DNA from: an uncultured Acidimicrobiia bacterium
GTDB lineage: Bacteria; Actinomycetota; Acidimicrobiia; Acidimicrobiales; CAIXPF01
Reading direction: 5' to 3'
Length of the DNA stretch: 64,000 bases
Assembly: GCA_903921205.1 (NCBI GenBank)
Contig: CAIXPF010000094.1
Coordinates: forward strand, 1-64,000
Positions 15,782 to 24,731 of the stretch are shown one piece after another. The translations under genes were made by a program, and so were the position numbers. The notes below the pieces were generated by a model. That model was not told the DNA's origin. It did not search any database and worked only from the letters and a program-made list of their open reading frames with translations. Every line of letters begins with the position of its first letter. Position 1 is the stretch's first letter.

Positions 15782-17098
15782 ATGACCATCACCGATCAGG
15801 TCCCCGAGCTCGACGAGCTCGACATCACCACGCTCGACCGATACGTGCGCGACGGCTATCCGTGGCATGCCTGGGATCTACTGCGCGAGTGGGCACCGGT
15901 CTACCGCTACGAACGGCCGGGCTTCCCACCGTTCTGGGCGGTGACCCGCTATCAGGACGTGCACACCGTGCACTCGCACCCCGAGGTGTTCATCAACGGC
16001 GGGCCCATCCTGCGGCTGGACACCGAGGCCGGGCTCGACGGCATCGAACGGTTCAAGCGCCGCCAGTTCGAACGCTACGGCTGGAACCCCGACGCCCCGA
16101 TGGACATGGTGTTCCTCGACCGTCCCGAGCACCTCGACCTGCGCATGCTGACCATGCGGCGCTTCACCCCGGCGTCGATGCGCAAGCTCGAGACCGACCT
16201 CGCCGAGATGGCCCGCCACTTCGTTGCCGACTTCGTCGAGCGCGCCAAGGCCGCAGGCGGCGAGCCGCTCGACCTCGTCGCCAACCTGTCGGTCGGGGTG
16301 CCGCTGGCCACCATCTGCGGGCTGATGGGCCTGCCCCGCAGCGACTGGTCGCGCATCCTGGCGTGGACCGACATGCTGCTGTTCCCCGACGTGGCCGCCG
16401 AACACGTCCAACCCGGTGAGACGCCGCGCGACATCCGCCGGCGCCTCGGCCGCGAGTTCCACGAGTTCCGCGACGAGCTGATCGCCGACCGACGGACGGC
16501 CGGGCCCGACGGCGGAGACGACCTCGCCGCCCTGTTGGTGCATGCCACCATCGACGGCCGCCCACTCGACGACCAGCAGCTGCACGGCTACCTCACCCTG
16601 CTCATCGGCGCCGGCAACGAGACCACCCGCAACGCCATCACCGGCGGGGTCAAGGCATTGCTCGAACACCCCGACCAGCGCGACCGCCTCGCCGCAGACC
16701 CCGACGCGCTCATCGACACCGCGATCGAGGAGCTGCTGCGCTGGACCTCGCCGGTCATCCAGTTCGCCCGCACCGCCACCGAGGACTTCGAGCTCGACGG
16801 AACGGTGATCTCCGCAGGCGACACCGTGGTGCTGTGGTACCCGTCGGCCAACCGCGACGAGCGTCAGTTCGACCAGCCGTACCAGCTCGACCTCGGACGC
16901 ACCCCGAACTACCACCTGGCCTTCGGCCACGGGCAGCACTTCTGCCTCGGCGCCAACCTGGCCCGCTGGGAGCTGCGGGCCGTGTTCCGTGAGCTGGCTC
17001 CGCACCTGCGCAACCTCGAGCTCGCCGGTGAACCGGCGCGCCTGCCCAACCTGCACGTGGGGGCCATCGGGTCCCTGCCGGTGCGTTGGGTGGACTGA
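15782..17098 (+). CDS. cytochrome P450
   Basis: This is a 438-aa soluble bacterial P450. The I helix shows GAGNETTRN (oxygen activation), the K helix EELLRW (ExxR), and the heme loop FGHGQHFCLGANLAR with the axial Cys. There is no transmembrane anchor. Electrons would come from a ferredoxin and reductase, neither encoded nearby. It may act on a steroid, terpene or aromatic compound, but the substrate is undetermined. A TACGAT sequence near 15747 and GAGGGGG before the ATG suggest a leadered message. It is convergent with the FAD monooxygenase. Confidence 0.93.
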   Translation: MTITDQVPELDELDITTLDRYVRDGYPWHAWDLLREWAPVYRYERPGFPPFWAVTRYQDVHTVHSHPEVFINGGPILRLDTEAGLDGIERFKRRQFERYGWNPDAPMDMVFLDRPEHLDLRMLTMRRFTPASMRKLETDLAEMARHFVADFVERAKAAGGEPLDLVANLSVGVPLATICGLMGLPRSDWSRILAWTDMLLFPDVAAEHVQPGETPRDIRRRLGREFHEFRDELIADRRTAGPDGGDDLAALLVHATIDGRPLDDQQLHGYLTLLIGAGNETTRNAITGGVKALLEHPDQRDRLAADPDALIDTAIEELLRWTSPVIQFARTATEDFELDGTVISAGDTVVLWYPSANRDERQFDQPYQLDLGRTPNYHLAFGHGQHFCLGANLARWELRAVFRELAPHLRNLELAGEPARLPNLHVGAIGSLPVRWVD

Positions 17099-17170
17099 GC
17101 GCAGGGTACGCCGGTTGCGACCCGACCGGACGCTTGGCCGGACGCCTGGACCGGTGCTGCGGGACCGGGG

Positions 17171-18352
17171 TCAGCGGCCGGGACCGTACAGACCCAGCAC
17201 CAGATCGGCATCGCCCGGCGTCCAGGTGTTGTCGACCTGCGATCGGTGGCCCATGCGACGGGTCCGCTCCAGCAGCCGGGCCCCGAGGGCGAGCTGGGAC
17301 GGCTCCCATGCCGCCAGGGCGGAGATCACGTCGGGTTCCGATCGCAACGCCGCGGCCAGCGCCCAACCGTCGGCGGCGGCCTTGGCCGTTCCGGCTGCGG
17401 CGTGGGGACGGGCCAGGTACGCGGCATCACCGAGCAGGCACACCCGCCCGAAGGCCATCCGCTCGATCTCGATGTCGTAGATCACCTGGAGGAACAACTG
17501 CTCGGCGGCGGCCACCACCTCGGCCAGCTGCCACGGCAGGCGGGCAGCGGCAACGGCGCGGACCTCGGCGTCGTGCCGCGCCGATACCGTACCGGGCGGT
17601 AGGGAGATCTCTCGGAGGACCCCGTCGCTGCCGGTCATCACGTCGTCGAGATCGCCGCCGGCGAGATAGTTGCGGTACCAGACCACGTTGATGAGGCGTT
17701 CGCCGGGACGCAGGCCACCGTCCCGGCCCGGGATGGGGTAGACGAGGAAATGGCTGTTCGGCATGACGTAGTACGTCAACGCGTCGGTCAGCCGATCACG
17801 CACCGCTGCCGGCAGGTCCTGCTCGGGCACCATCGCCCGCCACACGACGTACCCGGCGTAGGCCGGTGCGGCGTTCGGCTGCAACAGCTCGCGGGCAACC
17901 GAGCCGACCCCGTCTGCGCACACCAACAGCTCGGCTTCGGCAACCCGGTCCTCGCCGAAGCGAACCGTCACCCCGTCGGGGCGCTGCTCGAAGCCGGTCA
18001 TCTCGTGGCCAAGGAGATACCGATCGGTACCCCAGTGGTGCAGCAGATGGCGGTACACGGTGGTCCACGAGCTGAAGTGGTACGGCTGGCGGGTCTCGTG
18101 GACCACCGAACCATCTCGGGCCAGGTACCGCACCGCGTCAGTGTGGATGCTCACCTCGTCGAGGCCGAGGCCCAGCCGCCCGGTCAGGTAACGCGAGGTC
18201 GCCTCCATCAGCCCGATGCCGGCGCCGCGCTCCTCCATCTGGTGGGCGGAACGCTCGAAGATGGTGACGTCATGGCCGTCGTCGCGCAACAGGCAGGCTG
18301 CGGTGAGCCCCCCGAGGGAGCCACCGACCACCGCCACCCGGGCCTGCTGCAT
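17171..18352 (-). CDS. FAD-dependent monooxygenase (2,6-dihydroxypyridine hydroxylase-like)
   Basis: The 393-aa protein opens with VAVVGGSLGGLTAACLLRDDGHDV, a GxGxxG FAD-binding fold. It has the middle DG motif in VCADGVGSVARE and the GD motif in CLLGDAAYLARPHAAAGTAKAAADG. The last resembles 2,6-dihydroxypyridine 3-hydroxylase and related aromatic hydroxylases. It likely hydroxylates an N-heteroaromatic or phenolic ring with NADH. The start is the ATG at 18352, with GGAGG 8 nt upstream; the track's TTG start lies within that sequence. It is convergent with the P450. Confidence 0.85.
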   Translation of the reverse strand: MQQARVAVVGGSLGGLTAACLLRDDGHDVTIFERSAHQMEERGAGIGLMEATSRYLTGRLGLGLDEVSIHTDAVRYLARDGSVVHETRQPYHFSSWTTVYRHLLHHWGTDRYLLGHEMTGFEQRPDGVTVRFGEDRVAEAELLVCADGVGSVARELLQPNAAPAYAGYVVWRAMVPEQDLPAAVRDRLTDALTYYVMPNSHFLVYPIPGRDGGLRPGERLINVVWYRNYLAGGDLDDVMTGSDGVLREISLPPGTVSARHDAEVRAVAAARLPWQLAEVVAAAEQLFLQVIYDIEIERMAFGRVCLLGDAAYLARPHAAAGTAKAAADGWALAAALRSEPDVISALAAWEPSQLALGARLLERTRRMGHRSQVDNTWTPGDADLVLGLYGPGR

Positions 18353-18498
18353 CTGCTGAACCTCCAACCGGTCGTGGCTCTCGCCGCCACGTCAGCAGCG
18401 TCCGCGACGGCTGTCTAGCAGATCCCCCGAAGCGCCGGTCCGCGCCGGGGGAGGCCTGCGCCCGGACGGGTCGGGCAGGCAGGCCGGGCCCGGACCGT

Positions 18499-19554
18499 TC
18501 AGGCCATCGGCTCGAGCTCGGCCACCTCGGCCATGACCTCGACCGCATGGGCCTGGTTGGTGCTGATGGTGATGCCGGTGATCCCGGTGTCGGCCCAGGC
18601 CGTGAACCGCTGCCGGATGCGCTCGGGCGAGCCGACCAGGCAGGCCTCGTCGATGTACTCGTCGGGGATGGCGTCGGCCGCCTCACGCTTGCGGCCCGCC
18701 AGGAACAGCTCCTGCACCCGGGCCGCGGCGTCGCCGTAACCGCGCTGCACCATGTGGTCGTTGTGGAAGTTCATGCCCCGGGCACCCATGCCGCCGACGT
18801 AGAGGGCGATACCGGGCTTCTGGGCGTCGAGGGCCTTGCGCACCTCGTCGGTGAGCAGCACGGTCACCATGGGCTGGACCTCGAAGCGGTCCCAACCCTT
18901 GGCCGTTCCGGCGGCCGCCGCCCGGCGGAAGCCCTCCTCCACGAACGGCTTCCACTGCGGCCAGCGTTGCGGGGTGAAGTGCATCGGGAACCAGCCATCG
19001 CACAGCTCCGCACACAGCCGGATGGTGTCGGGCGAGCCGGCACCGAGCCAGATCGGCAGGTCCGGGTTGGTGTGCAGGATCGACATCAGCGGCTTGCCCA
19101 GCCCGATCGTGCCCGGCCCCGTGTACGGCAACTGGTACTCCGGCCCGTCGTGGCTCACCGGCTCGTCCCGGGCGAAGACCTTGCGCATGATCTGCACGTA
19201 GTCCTTGAGCCGGTAGTACGGCTTGCCCCAGGGCTGGCCGTACCAGCCCTCGACGATCTGCGGGCCCGACACGCCCAGCCCGGCGATGACCCGTCCCCCT
19301 CCGGCAAGGGCGTCGACGGTCTGCGCCTGCATGGCACACATGGCCGGGGCGCGACCGGCCAGCTGCATGATGCCCGTACCGAGCCGTATGCGACTGGTGT
19401 GGGCGGCGAGGTAGGCCAACGGGGTCATCGCGTCGGAGCCGTAGGCCTCTGCGGTCCATACCGAGTCGTATCCAAGCTCCTCGGCGCGCTTGACGAGGTC
19501 GACCGGGAGGTCGAGCCGGGCGCCGGAGTAGCCGAGCATGAGGCCGAGTTTCAT
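18499..19554 (-). CDS. LLM class (luciferase-like, probably F420-dependent) oxidoreductase
   Basis: This 351-aa TIM-barrel flavin-fold protein has MKLGLMLGYSGARLDLPVDLVKRAEELGYDSVWTAEAYG at the N-terminus, RLGTGIMQLAGRAPAMCAMQAQTVDALAGGG and DLPIWLGAGSPDTIRLCAELCDGW. These are hallmarks of the bacterial luciferase-like superfamily. The pattern is closest to Actinobacterial F420-dependent members, but cofactor use cannot be proved from sequence. The start is the ATG at 19554, with GGAG 6 nt upstream. The leader contains the heptamer array at 19566-19621; the longer ORF in the track is only readthrough of that array. Confidence 0.87.
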   Translation of the reverse strand: MKLGLMLGYSGARLDLPVDLVKRAEELGYDSVWTAEAYGSDAMTPLAYLAAHTSRIRLGTGIMQLAGRAPAMCAMQAQTVDALAGGGRVIAGLGVSGPQIVEGWYGQPWGKPYYRLKDYVQIMRKVFARDEPVSHDGPEYQLPYTGPGTIGLGKPLMSILHTNPDLPIWLGAGSPDTIRLCAELCDGWFPMHFTPQRWPQWKPFVEEGFRRAAAAGTAKGWDRFEVQPMVTVLLTDEVRKALDAQKPGIALYVGGMGARGMNFHNDHMVQRGYGDAAARVQELFLAGRKREAADAIPDEYIDEACLVGSPERIRQRFTAWADTGITGITISTNQAHAVEVMAEVAELEPMA

Positions 19555-19565
19555 CGTGGCTCCGT

Positions 19566-19621
19566 GGGGTTCGGGGTTCGGGGTTCGGGGTTCGGGCTTC
19601 GGGCTTCGGGCTTCGGGCTTC
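19566..19621. repeat. 8-copy heptamer tandem repeat (4 x GGGGTTC, 4 x GGGCTTC)
   Basis: There are 56 bases of perfect 7-bp units in two blocks, seen on the minus strand as GAAGCCC x4 followed by GAACCCC x4. The array ends 11 bp before the LLM gene start at 19554, so it lies in that gene's leader or promoter, inside a 263-bp gap between divergent genes. Copy-number slippage would change leader length. The rest of the gap, up to the GAGGAGG site of the gene at 19818, shows only a TAGCTT box near 19783 that may drive the plus-strand gene. Confidence 0.9.
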
Positions 19622-19817
19622 GAGACGTTGACGGGGTGGGCGGGGAGGCCGAGGGCCTGCCCCACCACGTCGTACTGGCGGACCGTACCCGCGGCGATCG
19701 CCACCGTGCGTCGCAGATCGCCCCTGCGGCCGGATCGGGGTCGCCGACCCCGGCCGGCGGTACCGGGCTGCGCTGCGCCGCCACTAGCTTGAGGTCTGGA
19801 CCCGAGGAGGCCGGACC

Positions 19818-22800
19818 ATGGCGACGACGACCTACGGACTCGACGACCGGTTCCTCTCCGACGAGGGCACGGTCTTCCTCAGCGGGGTGCAGGCGCTCGC
19901 CCGTCTACCGCTCGAGCAGCTCCGGGCCGACCGGCGCCAGGGCCTGCGCACCGCCGCATTCGTGTCGGGCTACCAGGGCTCGCCCCTCGGCGGATTCGGC
20001 GATGCCGTCCGTGACGCTGCAGCGTTGGACCCCGACCTGCCGGTGGTGTTCCGTCAGGCGCTCAACGAGGAGTACGGCGCCACTGCGGTGATGGGCAGCC
20101 AGCTCGCCTCGGTCCAGCCGGACTGTCGCTACGACGGCATCGTCGGCATCTGGTACGGCAAGGCGCCCGGCGTCGACCGGGCGGCCGACGCGCTGCGCCA
20201 TGCGGTGTTCGCCGGCACGTCGATGCAGGGCGGCGCCGTGGCGGTGGTCGGCGACGACCCGGCCGCCAAGAGCTCGACCATCCCGTCGTCCTCGGCCGGG
20301 CTGCTCGCCGCCATGCACATGCCGATCATGTACCCGGGCGACCCCGCCGAGGCCCTACGGCTCGGCCGGCACGCCGTGGCCATGAGCCGGGCCACCGGCC
20401 TGTGGGTGGCCATGAAAATCGTCGCCGACGTGGCCGACGCCACCGCCAGCGTCGAGCTCGCCCCTGACGCGGTGACGCCGATCATCCCGCTGCACCACGG
20501 GGCGCCCTACCGCCACCGCCCCGACGGCCGCCTGCTGACCCCGCACACGCTCGAGCTCGAACGCGAGATCGTCGAGGTCCGCTACGAGCTCGCCCGGCGT
20601 TACGCCGACGACAACAAGCTCAACCGGCTCACCGCCGACCCGCCGGATGCCTGGATCGCCATCATGGCCTCCGGCATCACCTACCGCGAGGTGATGGAGG
20701 CCTTCGCCCGTCTCGGCCTCGCCGACGAGGAGGCCATCGGCTCCTGCGGGATCCGTCTGCTCAAGATGGGCATGCCCATCCCCTTCGACCCGTCGGTGGT
20801 CCGCCGGGCGGCCCGTGGGGTGCGCGAGCTGCTCGTCATCGAGGAGAAGGCCCCGAACCTCGAGTCGCTGGTCAAGGACGCGCTCTACGACCTCGCGGAA
20901 CGCCCCCGCGTGGTGGGCAAGGTCGATGAGCACGACCAGCAGCTGTGCCCGTCCCACGGCGCGCTCGACGCCGACACCATCGTGACCATCCTGCGCCGGC
21001 GACTCGGGGCGACGCTCGGCGACCGGCTGGTGCCCGACGAGCCGGAACGGCGCCGCATCCGGCTCGCGATCGAGCCGTTGCCGGTGCAGCGGGTGCCGTT
21101 CTTCTGTTCGGGTTGTCCCCACAACCGCAGCACCGAGACGCCGAAGGGATCGTTGGTCGGCGCCGGCATCGGCTGTCACACCATGACCCTGCTGATGGAC
21201 CCGAAGCGGGTCGGTGACATCGCCGCCATCACCTGCATGGGCAACGAGGGCACCCAGTGGATCGGCATGGCCGAGTTCCTCGAGCGCTCCCACTTCATCC
21301 AGAACCTCGGCGACGGCACGTACTTCCACTCCGGCCAGTTGGCCATCGCCGCCACCGTGGCCGCCGGGGTCGACATCACCTACAAGCTGCTCTACAACGG
21401 CACGGTGGCCATGACCGGCGGGCAGGATCCCGAGGGCCAGCGCGACGTGGCGTCGGTGACCCGCTCGCTGCTCGCAGGCGGCGTGTCGGAGGTGCTGATC
21501 ACCACGGAGGATACCGATCGGTATCGACACGTCGACCTGCCGAGCGGGGTGCAGGTGTGGGACCGTACCCGCCTGATCGAGGCCCAGGAACACCTCGCCG
21601 GGGTTCGCGGGGTGACCGTGCTGATCCACGACCAGGCCTGCGCCGCCGAAGCCCGCCGGGACCGCCGTCGGGGCCTGGTCCCCACCCCGAAGTTCCGGGT
21701 GGTGATCAACGAACGGCTCTGCGAGGGTTGCGGCGACTGCGGGCGGATCAGCAACTGCCTGTCGGTGCAGCCGGTCAGCACCTTCTTCGGCCGCAAGACC
21801 CGGATCGACCAGACGACCTGCAACTTCGACTACTCGTGCCTCGAGGGCGACTGCCCGTCGTTCATGACCGTCGAGGTCGACCCGGCCGGACAGAACCGAC
21901 CGACGCCCGGCCTTCGTGGGCCCGGCGGCACCGGACCGACCGCGTTGCCGGCCCTGCCCAGCCTGCCCGACCCGGCGCTGCTGGTCCCCCGCGACGACTT
22001 CGCCCTGCGTATCACCGGCATCGGCGGCACCGGGGTGGTCACCGTGGCGCAGATCATCGGCACCGCAGCGATGCTGGGCGGCTACCACGTACGCGGGCTC
22101 GACCAGATCGGCCTGTCGCAGAAGGCCGGACCCGTCGTGAGCGACGTGCGCATGTCCCGCCGCGCGCCCACCGCCACCAACCGGCTCGGCGAGGCACAGG
22201 CCGACCTGCTGCTGGCGCTCGACCAACTGGTGGCGGCCTCCGAGCGCGGGCTGCTGACCACCGACCCGCAGCGGACCACCGTCGTGGGCTCCACCGCGCA
22301 GACCCCGACCGGCGAGATGATCACCCACCTCGATCTGCACCTGCCCCCGGAGGCCGACCTCGAGGTCCGCATCGCCTCGGTCACCCGCCCCGAGGCCCAG
22401 TTCTGGGCCGATGCTGACCGCATCACCGAGGATCTCTTCGGTTCGGCCACCATGGCGAACCTCTTCGTCGTGGGCATGGCCGTGCAGGCCGGCTGCCTGC
22501 CCGTCGCCCCGGCCGACCTCGAGGCGGCGGTCGAACTGAACGGCACGATGGTGGCGGCCAACCTGGCGGCGTTCCGCTGGGGCCGGGCGCAGGTCGCCGA
22601 CCCGGCAGCGGTGCAGCGGGCCCGGGAACAGGCCGACAACCCCGGACATACCGGTGAGCATGTCGGCCGGTACGTTCCCCCGATGGCCCTGCCCGGTGCC
22701 ATCCGCAACCGGCTCGACCGCCTCGGGCTCGACGCTGCCGTACGCGCCGACCTCGGCGTGTTCGCCGCCGAGCTGATCGCCTGGCAGGACGAGCGGACCG

Positions 22801-23366
22801 CAAGCCGTTGGCTCGACGTGGTCGAACGGGTGGCCCGGGCCGAACGCGCCGTCGATCCCGCCGGTACCGCCGGTGCTGCCCTGACCGCAGCGGTGGCGGC
22901 CAACCTCTACAAGCTGACCGCCTACAAGGACGAGTACGAGGTGGCCCGGCTGATGACCGACCCGGCTGCGCTCGCCGACGCGGCCGAGCTCGCCGGCGGC
23001 TCGCCGCGACGCATCGCCTGGCGACTGCACCCGCCCCTGCTGCGGGCCCTGGGCCTCGACCACAAGATCACCATCAGTGGCCGCGCCGAGCCGGCCGTGC
23101 GAGCCCTGGCCCGGGCCAAGCGGCTGCGCGGCACCCTGGCCGATCCGTTCCGCTGGGCCGAGGTCCGCAAGGTCGAGCGGAGCCTGCCCGCCGAGTACGT
23201 GGCGGCGATCGACACCGTCCTGGCCGGGCTGCATCCCGACCGGCTCGACGCCGCAGTAGCCCTGGCCTCCTTGCCCGAGCAGGTCCGCGGCTACGAGCAC
23301 ATCAAGCTGTTCAACGTGAGCCGCTACCGGGCCGCGCTCGGCGAGCACCTCGCGGCGTTCCGCTGA
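19818..23366 (+). CDS. indolepyruvate ferredoxin oxidoreductase-type fused 2-oxoacid oxidoreductase
   Basis: This 1182-aa single chain combines the alpha and beta parts of indolepyruvate:ferredoxin oxidoreductase. The N-terminal pyrimidine-binding region has FVSGYQGSPLGGFG and FRQALNEEYGATAVMGSQ. The TPP region has FCSGCPHNRSTETPKGSLVGAGIGCH. A cysteine cluster near residue 635 (CEGCGDCGRISNC...CNFDYSCLEGDCPSF) can bind iron-sulfur clusters. The gamma-like domain has GIGGTGVVTVAQIIGTAAMLGG. It oxidatively decarboxylates a 2-oxoacid to an acyl-CoA and reduces ferredoxin. GAGGAGG lies upstream of the ATG. It is the first gene of the plus-strand catabolic block; the true 2-oxoacid is unknown. 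Confidence 0.88.
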   Translation: MATTTYGLDDRFLSDEGTVFLSGVQALARLPLEQLRADRRQGLRTAAFVSGYQGSPLGGFGDAVRDAAALDPDLPVVFRQALNEEYGATAVMGSQLASVQPDCRYDGIVGIWYGKAPGVDRAADALRHAVFAGTSMQGGAVAVVGDDPAAKSSTIPSSSAGLLAAMHMPIMYPGDPAEALRLGRHAVAMSRATGLWVAMKIVADVADATASVELAPDAVTPIIPLHHGAPYRHRPDGRLLTPHTLELEREIVEVRYELARRYADDNKLNRLTADPPDAWIAIMASGITYREVMEAFARLGLADEEAIGSCGIRLLKMGMPIPFDPSVVRRAARGVRELLVIEEKAPNLESLVKDALYDLAERPRVVGKVDEHDQQLCPSHGALDADTIVTILRRRLGATLGDRLVPDEPERRRIRLAIEPLPVQRVPFFCSGCPHNRSTETPKGSLVGAGIGCHTMTLLMDPKRVGDIAAITCMGNEGTQWIGMAEFLERSHFIQNLGDGTYFHSGQLAIAATVAAGVDITYKLLYNGTVAMTGGQDPEGQRDVASVTRSLLAGGVSEVLITTEDTDRYRHVDLPSGVQVWDRTRLIEAQEHLAGVRGVTVLIHDQACAAEARRDRRRGLVPTPKFRVVINERLCEGCGDCGRISNCLSVQPVSTFFGRKTRIDQTTCNFDYSCLEGDCPSFMTVEVDPAGQNRPTPGLRGPGGTGPTALPALPSLPDPALLVPRDDFALRITGIGGTGVVTVAQIIGTAAMLGGYHVRGLDQIGLSQKAGPVVSDVRMSRRAPTATNRLGEAQADLLLALDQLVAASERGLLTTDPQRTTVVGSTAQTPTGEMITHLDLHLPPEADLEVRIASVTRPEAQFWADADRITEDLFGSATMANLFVVGMAVQAGCLPVAPADLEAAVELNGTMVAANLAAFRWGRAQVADPAAVQRAREQADNPGHTGEHVGRYVPPMALPGAIRNRLDRLGLDAAVRADLGVFAAELIAWQDERTASRWLDVVERVARAERAVDPAGTAGAALTAAVAANLYKLTAYKDEYEVARLMTDPAALADAAELAGGSPRRIAWRLHPPLLRALGLDHKITISGRAEPAVRALARAKRLRGTLADPFRWAEVRKVERSLPAEYVAAIDTVLAGLHPDRLDAAVALASLPEQVRGYEHIKLFNVSRYRAALGEHLAAFR

Positions 23367-23424
23367 CACCCGGACCAACACACCACAGGCCCGCCGCGCC
23401 CGCAGCAGGCGGCGCACGGTGCTC

Positions 23425-23430
23425 TAGGGT
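23425..23430 (+). promoter_or_regulatory. candidate -10 box (TAGGGT) of the LLM gene at 23437
   Basis: TAGGGT ends exactly 6 nt before the ATG with no Shine-Dalgarno sequence, so a leaderless transcript is likely. Confidence 0.5.
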
Positions 23431-23436
23431 GCGGCC

Positions 23437-24615
23437 ATGAGCATCCCGTTGCGCCACGGCGTCTTCCTCGCTCCGTTCCACTCCGTGCGGGAGAACCCCA
23501 CGCTGGCCCTCGAGCGCGACCTCCAGCTGATGCAACTGCTCGACGAGCTGGGCTTTCACGAGGCCTGGATCGGCGAGCACCACTCCGCCGGCATGGAGAC
23601 CATCGACTCGCCCGAGCTGTTCATCGCCGCTGCGGCGGAACGGACCAAGCACCTGCGTTTCGGCACCGGCGTCATCTCGCTGCCCTACCACCACCCGCTC
23701 AACGTGGCGAACCGCATCATCCAGCTCGACCACATGACCCGGGGCCGGGTCATGTTCGGCGCCGGGCCGGGTCTGCTGGCGTCCGACGCCCTCATGATGG
23801 GCGTCGAGCCCGAGGTCACCCGCGACCGGCTCGAGGAAGGCCTGGACGCCATCCTGCGGCTGTTCCGTGGTGAGGTGGTCACCGAGACGACCGAGTGGTA
23901 CACCCTCAACGAGGCCCGCACCCACCTGCGCCCCTACACCCGGCCCCATCCCGAGGTCTGTGTGGCCAGCGCCGTCACCCCCTCCGGCGGCCGCCTCGCC
24001 GGCAAGTACGACCTGGGCATGCTGTGCGTGTCGGCCGGGGTGCAGGCCGGCTTCGACGCCCTCGACGTGAACTGGAAGGTGGCCTGCGACCTCGCTGCCG
24101 AGAACGGGCGGGAGATGGACCGCTCCCGCTTGCGTTGCGTGATCGGGGTGCACGTCGCGGAGACCCGCGAGCAGGCCATCGCCGACATCCGCTTCGGGGC
24201 CGAGGAGTACGTCGACTACCTCAACAACAACCAGCCGCGCTTCCACGTACCCCCCGGCAAGGACACCGTCGAGTGGCTGGTCGAGAACCGCATCGCCGTG
24301 GTCGGCACCCCCGAGGACGTCATCGAGCGCATCGAGCAGCTCTACGCCAAGCAGGGCGAGTTCGGGGCGCTGCTGATCCTGGCCACCAACTGGGCGGACT
24401 GGGCGGCGACGAAGCGTTCCTACGAACTGTACGCCCGCTACGTGATGCCGCACTTCGACCGGGCCAACGTCAACCGGGTGGACTCCTACCACTGGGTGAG
24501 CCAGCACCAGGCCGAGATCGTCGACAAGCGCATCGCGGCCGCCAACCAGATGATCGCCCGCCACGAGGCCGAGACCGCAGCCAAGGCGGAGGCCCGGGCG
24601 GCCGCGAGCCGCTGA
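23437..24615 (+). CDS. LLM class flavin-dependent monooxygenase (limonene monooxygenase-like group)
   Basis: This 392-aa luciferase-fold protein contains LALERDLQLMQLLDELGFHEAWIGEHHSAGM, LRFGTGVISLPYHHPLNVANRIIQLDHMTRGRVMFGAGPG and a C-terminal Ala/Glu-rich helix. The EHHS and DHMTRGR elements are typical of FMN-dependent terpene or cyclic ketone monooxygenases in this superfamily. A partner flavin reductase is not adjacent. It starts at ATG 23437, is preceded by a TAGGGT box and is followed at once by a strong hairpin, so it is probably transcribed by itself. Confidence 0.87.
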   Translation: MSIPLRHGVFLAPFHSVRENPTLALERDLQLMQLLDELGFHEAWIGEHHSAGMETIDSPELFIAAAAERTKHLRFGTGVISLPYHHPLNVANRIIQLDHMTRGRVMFGAGPGLLASDALMMGVEPEVTRDRLEEGLDAILRLFRGEVVTETTEWYTLNEARTHLRPYTRPHPEVCVASAVTPSGGRLAGKYDLGMLCVSAGVQAGFDALDVNWKVACDLAAENGREMDRSRLRCVIGVHVAETREQAIADIRFGAEEYVDYLNNNQPRFHVPPGKDTVEWLVENRIAVVGTPEDVIERIEQLYAKQGEFGALLILATNWADWAATKRSYELYARYVMPHFDRANVNRVDSYHWVSQHQAEIVDKRIAAANQMIARHEAETAAKAEARAAASR

Positions 24616-24640
24616 GCCGCCGGTGCACTGCACCGGCGGC
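24616..24640 (+). terminator. hairpin just after the LLM gene at 23437
   Basis: The sequence GCCGCCGGT-GCACTGC-ACCGGCGGC forms a perfect 9-bp stem beginning one base after the stop codon. There is no U tract, as is common in high-GC Actinobacteria. Confidence 0.6.
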
Positions 24641-24731
24641 CCGGTCCCACCGTGACGGCCCGGGACGGCGATCGGTAAGGTGATCCCTTCACGAACGTTC
24701 GCGCGATGCGCGACGACCAAGGGGGAACCAG

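Noticed and set aside
18368-18498. Tried to find an RNA gene or riboswitch between the FAD monooxygenase and LLM genes
   Set aside because: No conserved stem set or tRNA-like arm was found; it appears to be ordinary spacer.
19566-19621. Heptamer array considered as a CRISPR or an origin iteron
   Set aside because: Units are directly adjacent with no spacers and too short for CRISPR; no DnaA boxes, replication gene or AT-rich region is nearby.
20355-23417. 1020-aa minus-strand ORF opposite the 2-oxoacid oxidoreductase
   Set aside because: It is the antisense shadow of a clear plus-strand gene, has Arg/Gly/His-rich sequence without family motifs, and arises from high GC at third codon positions.
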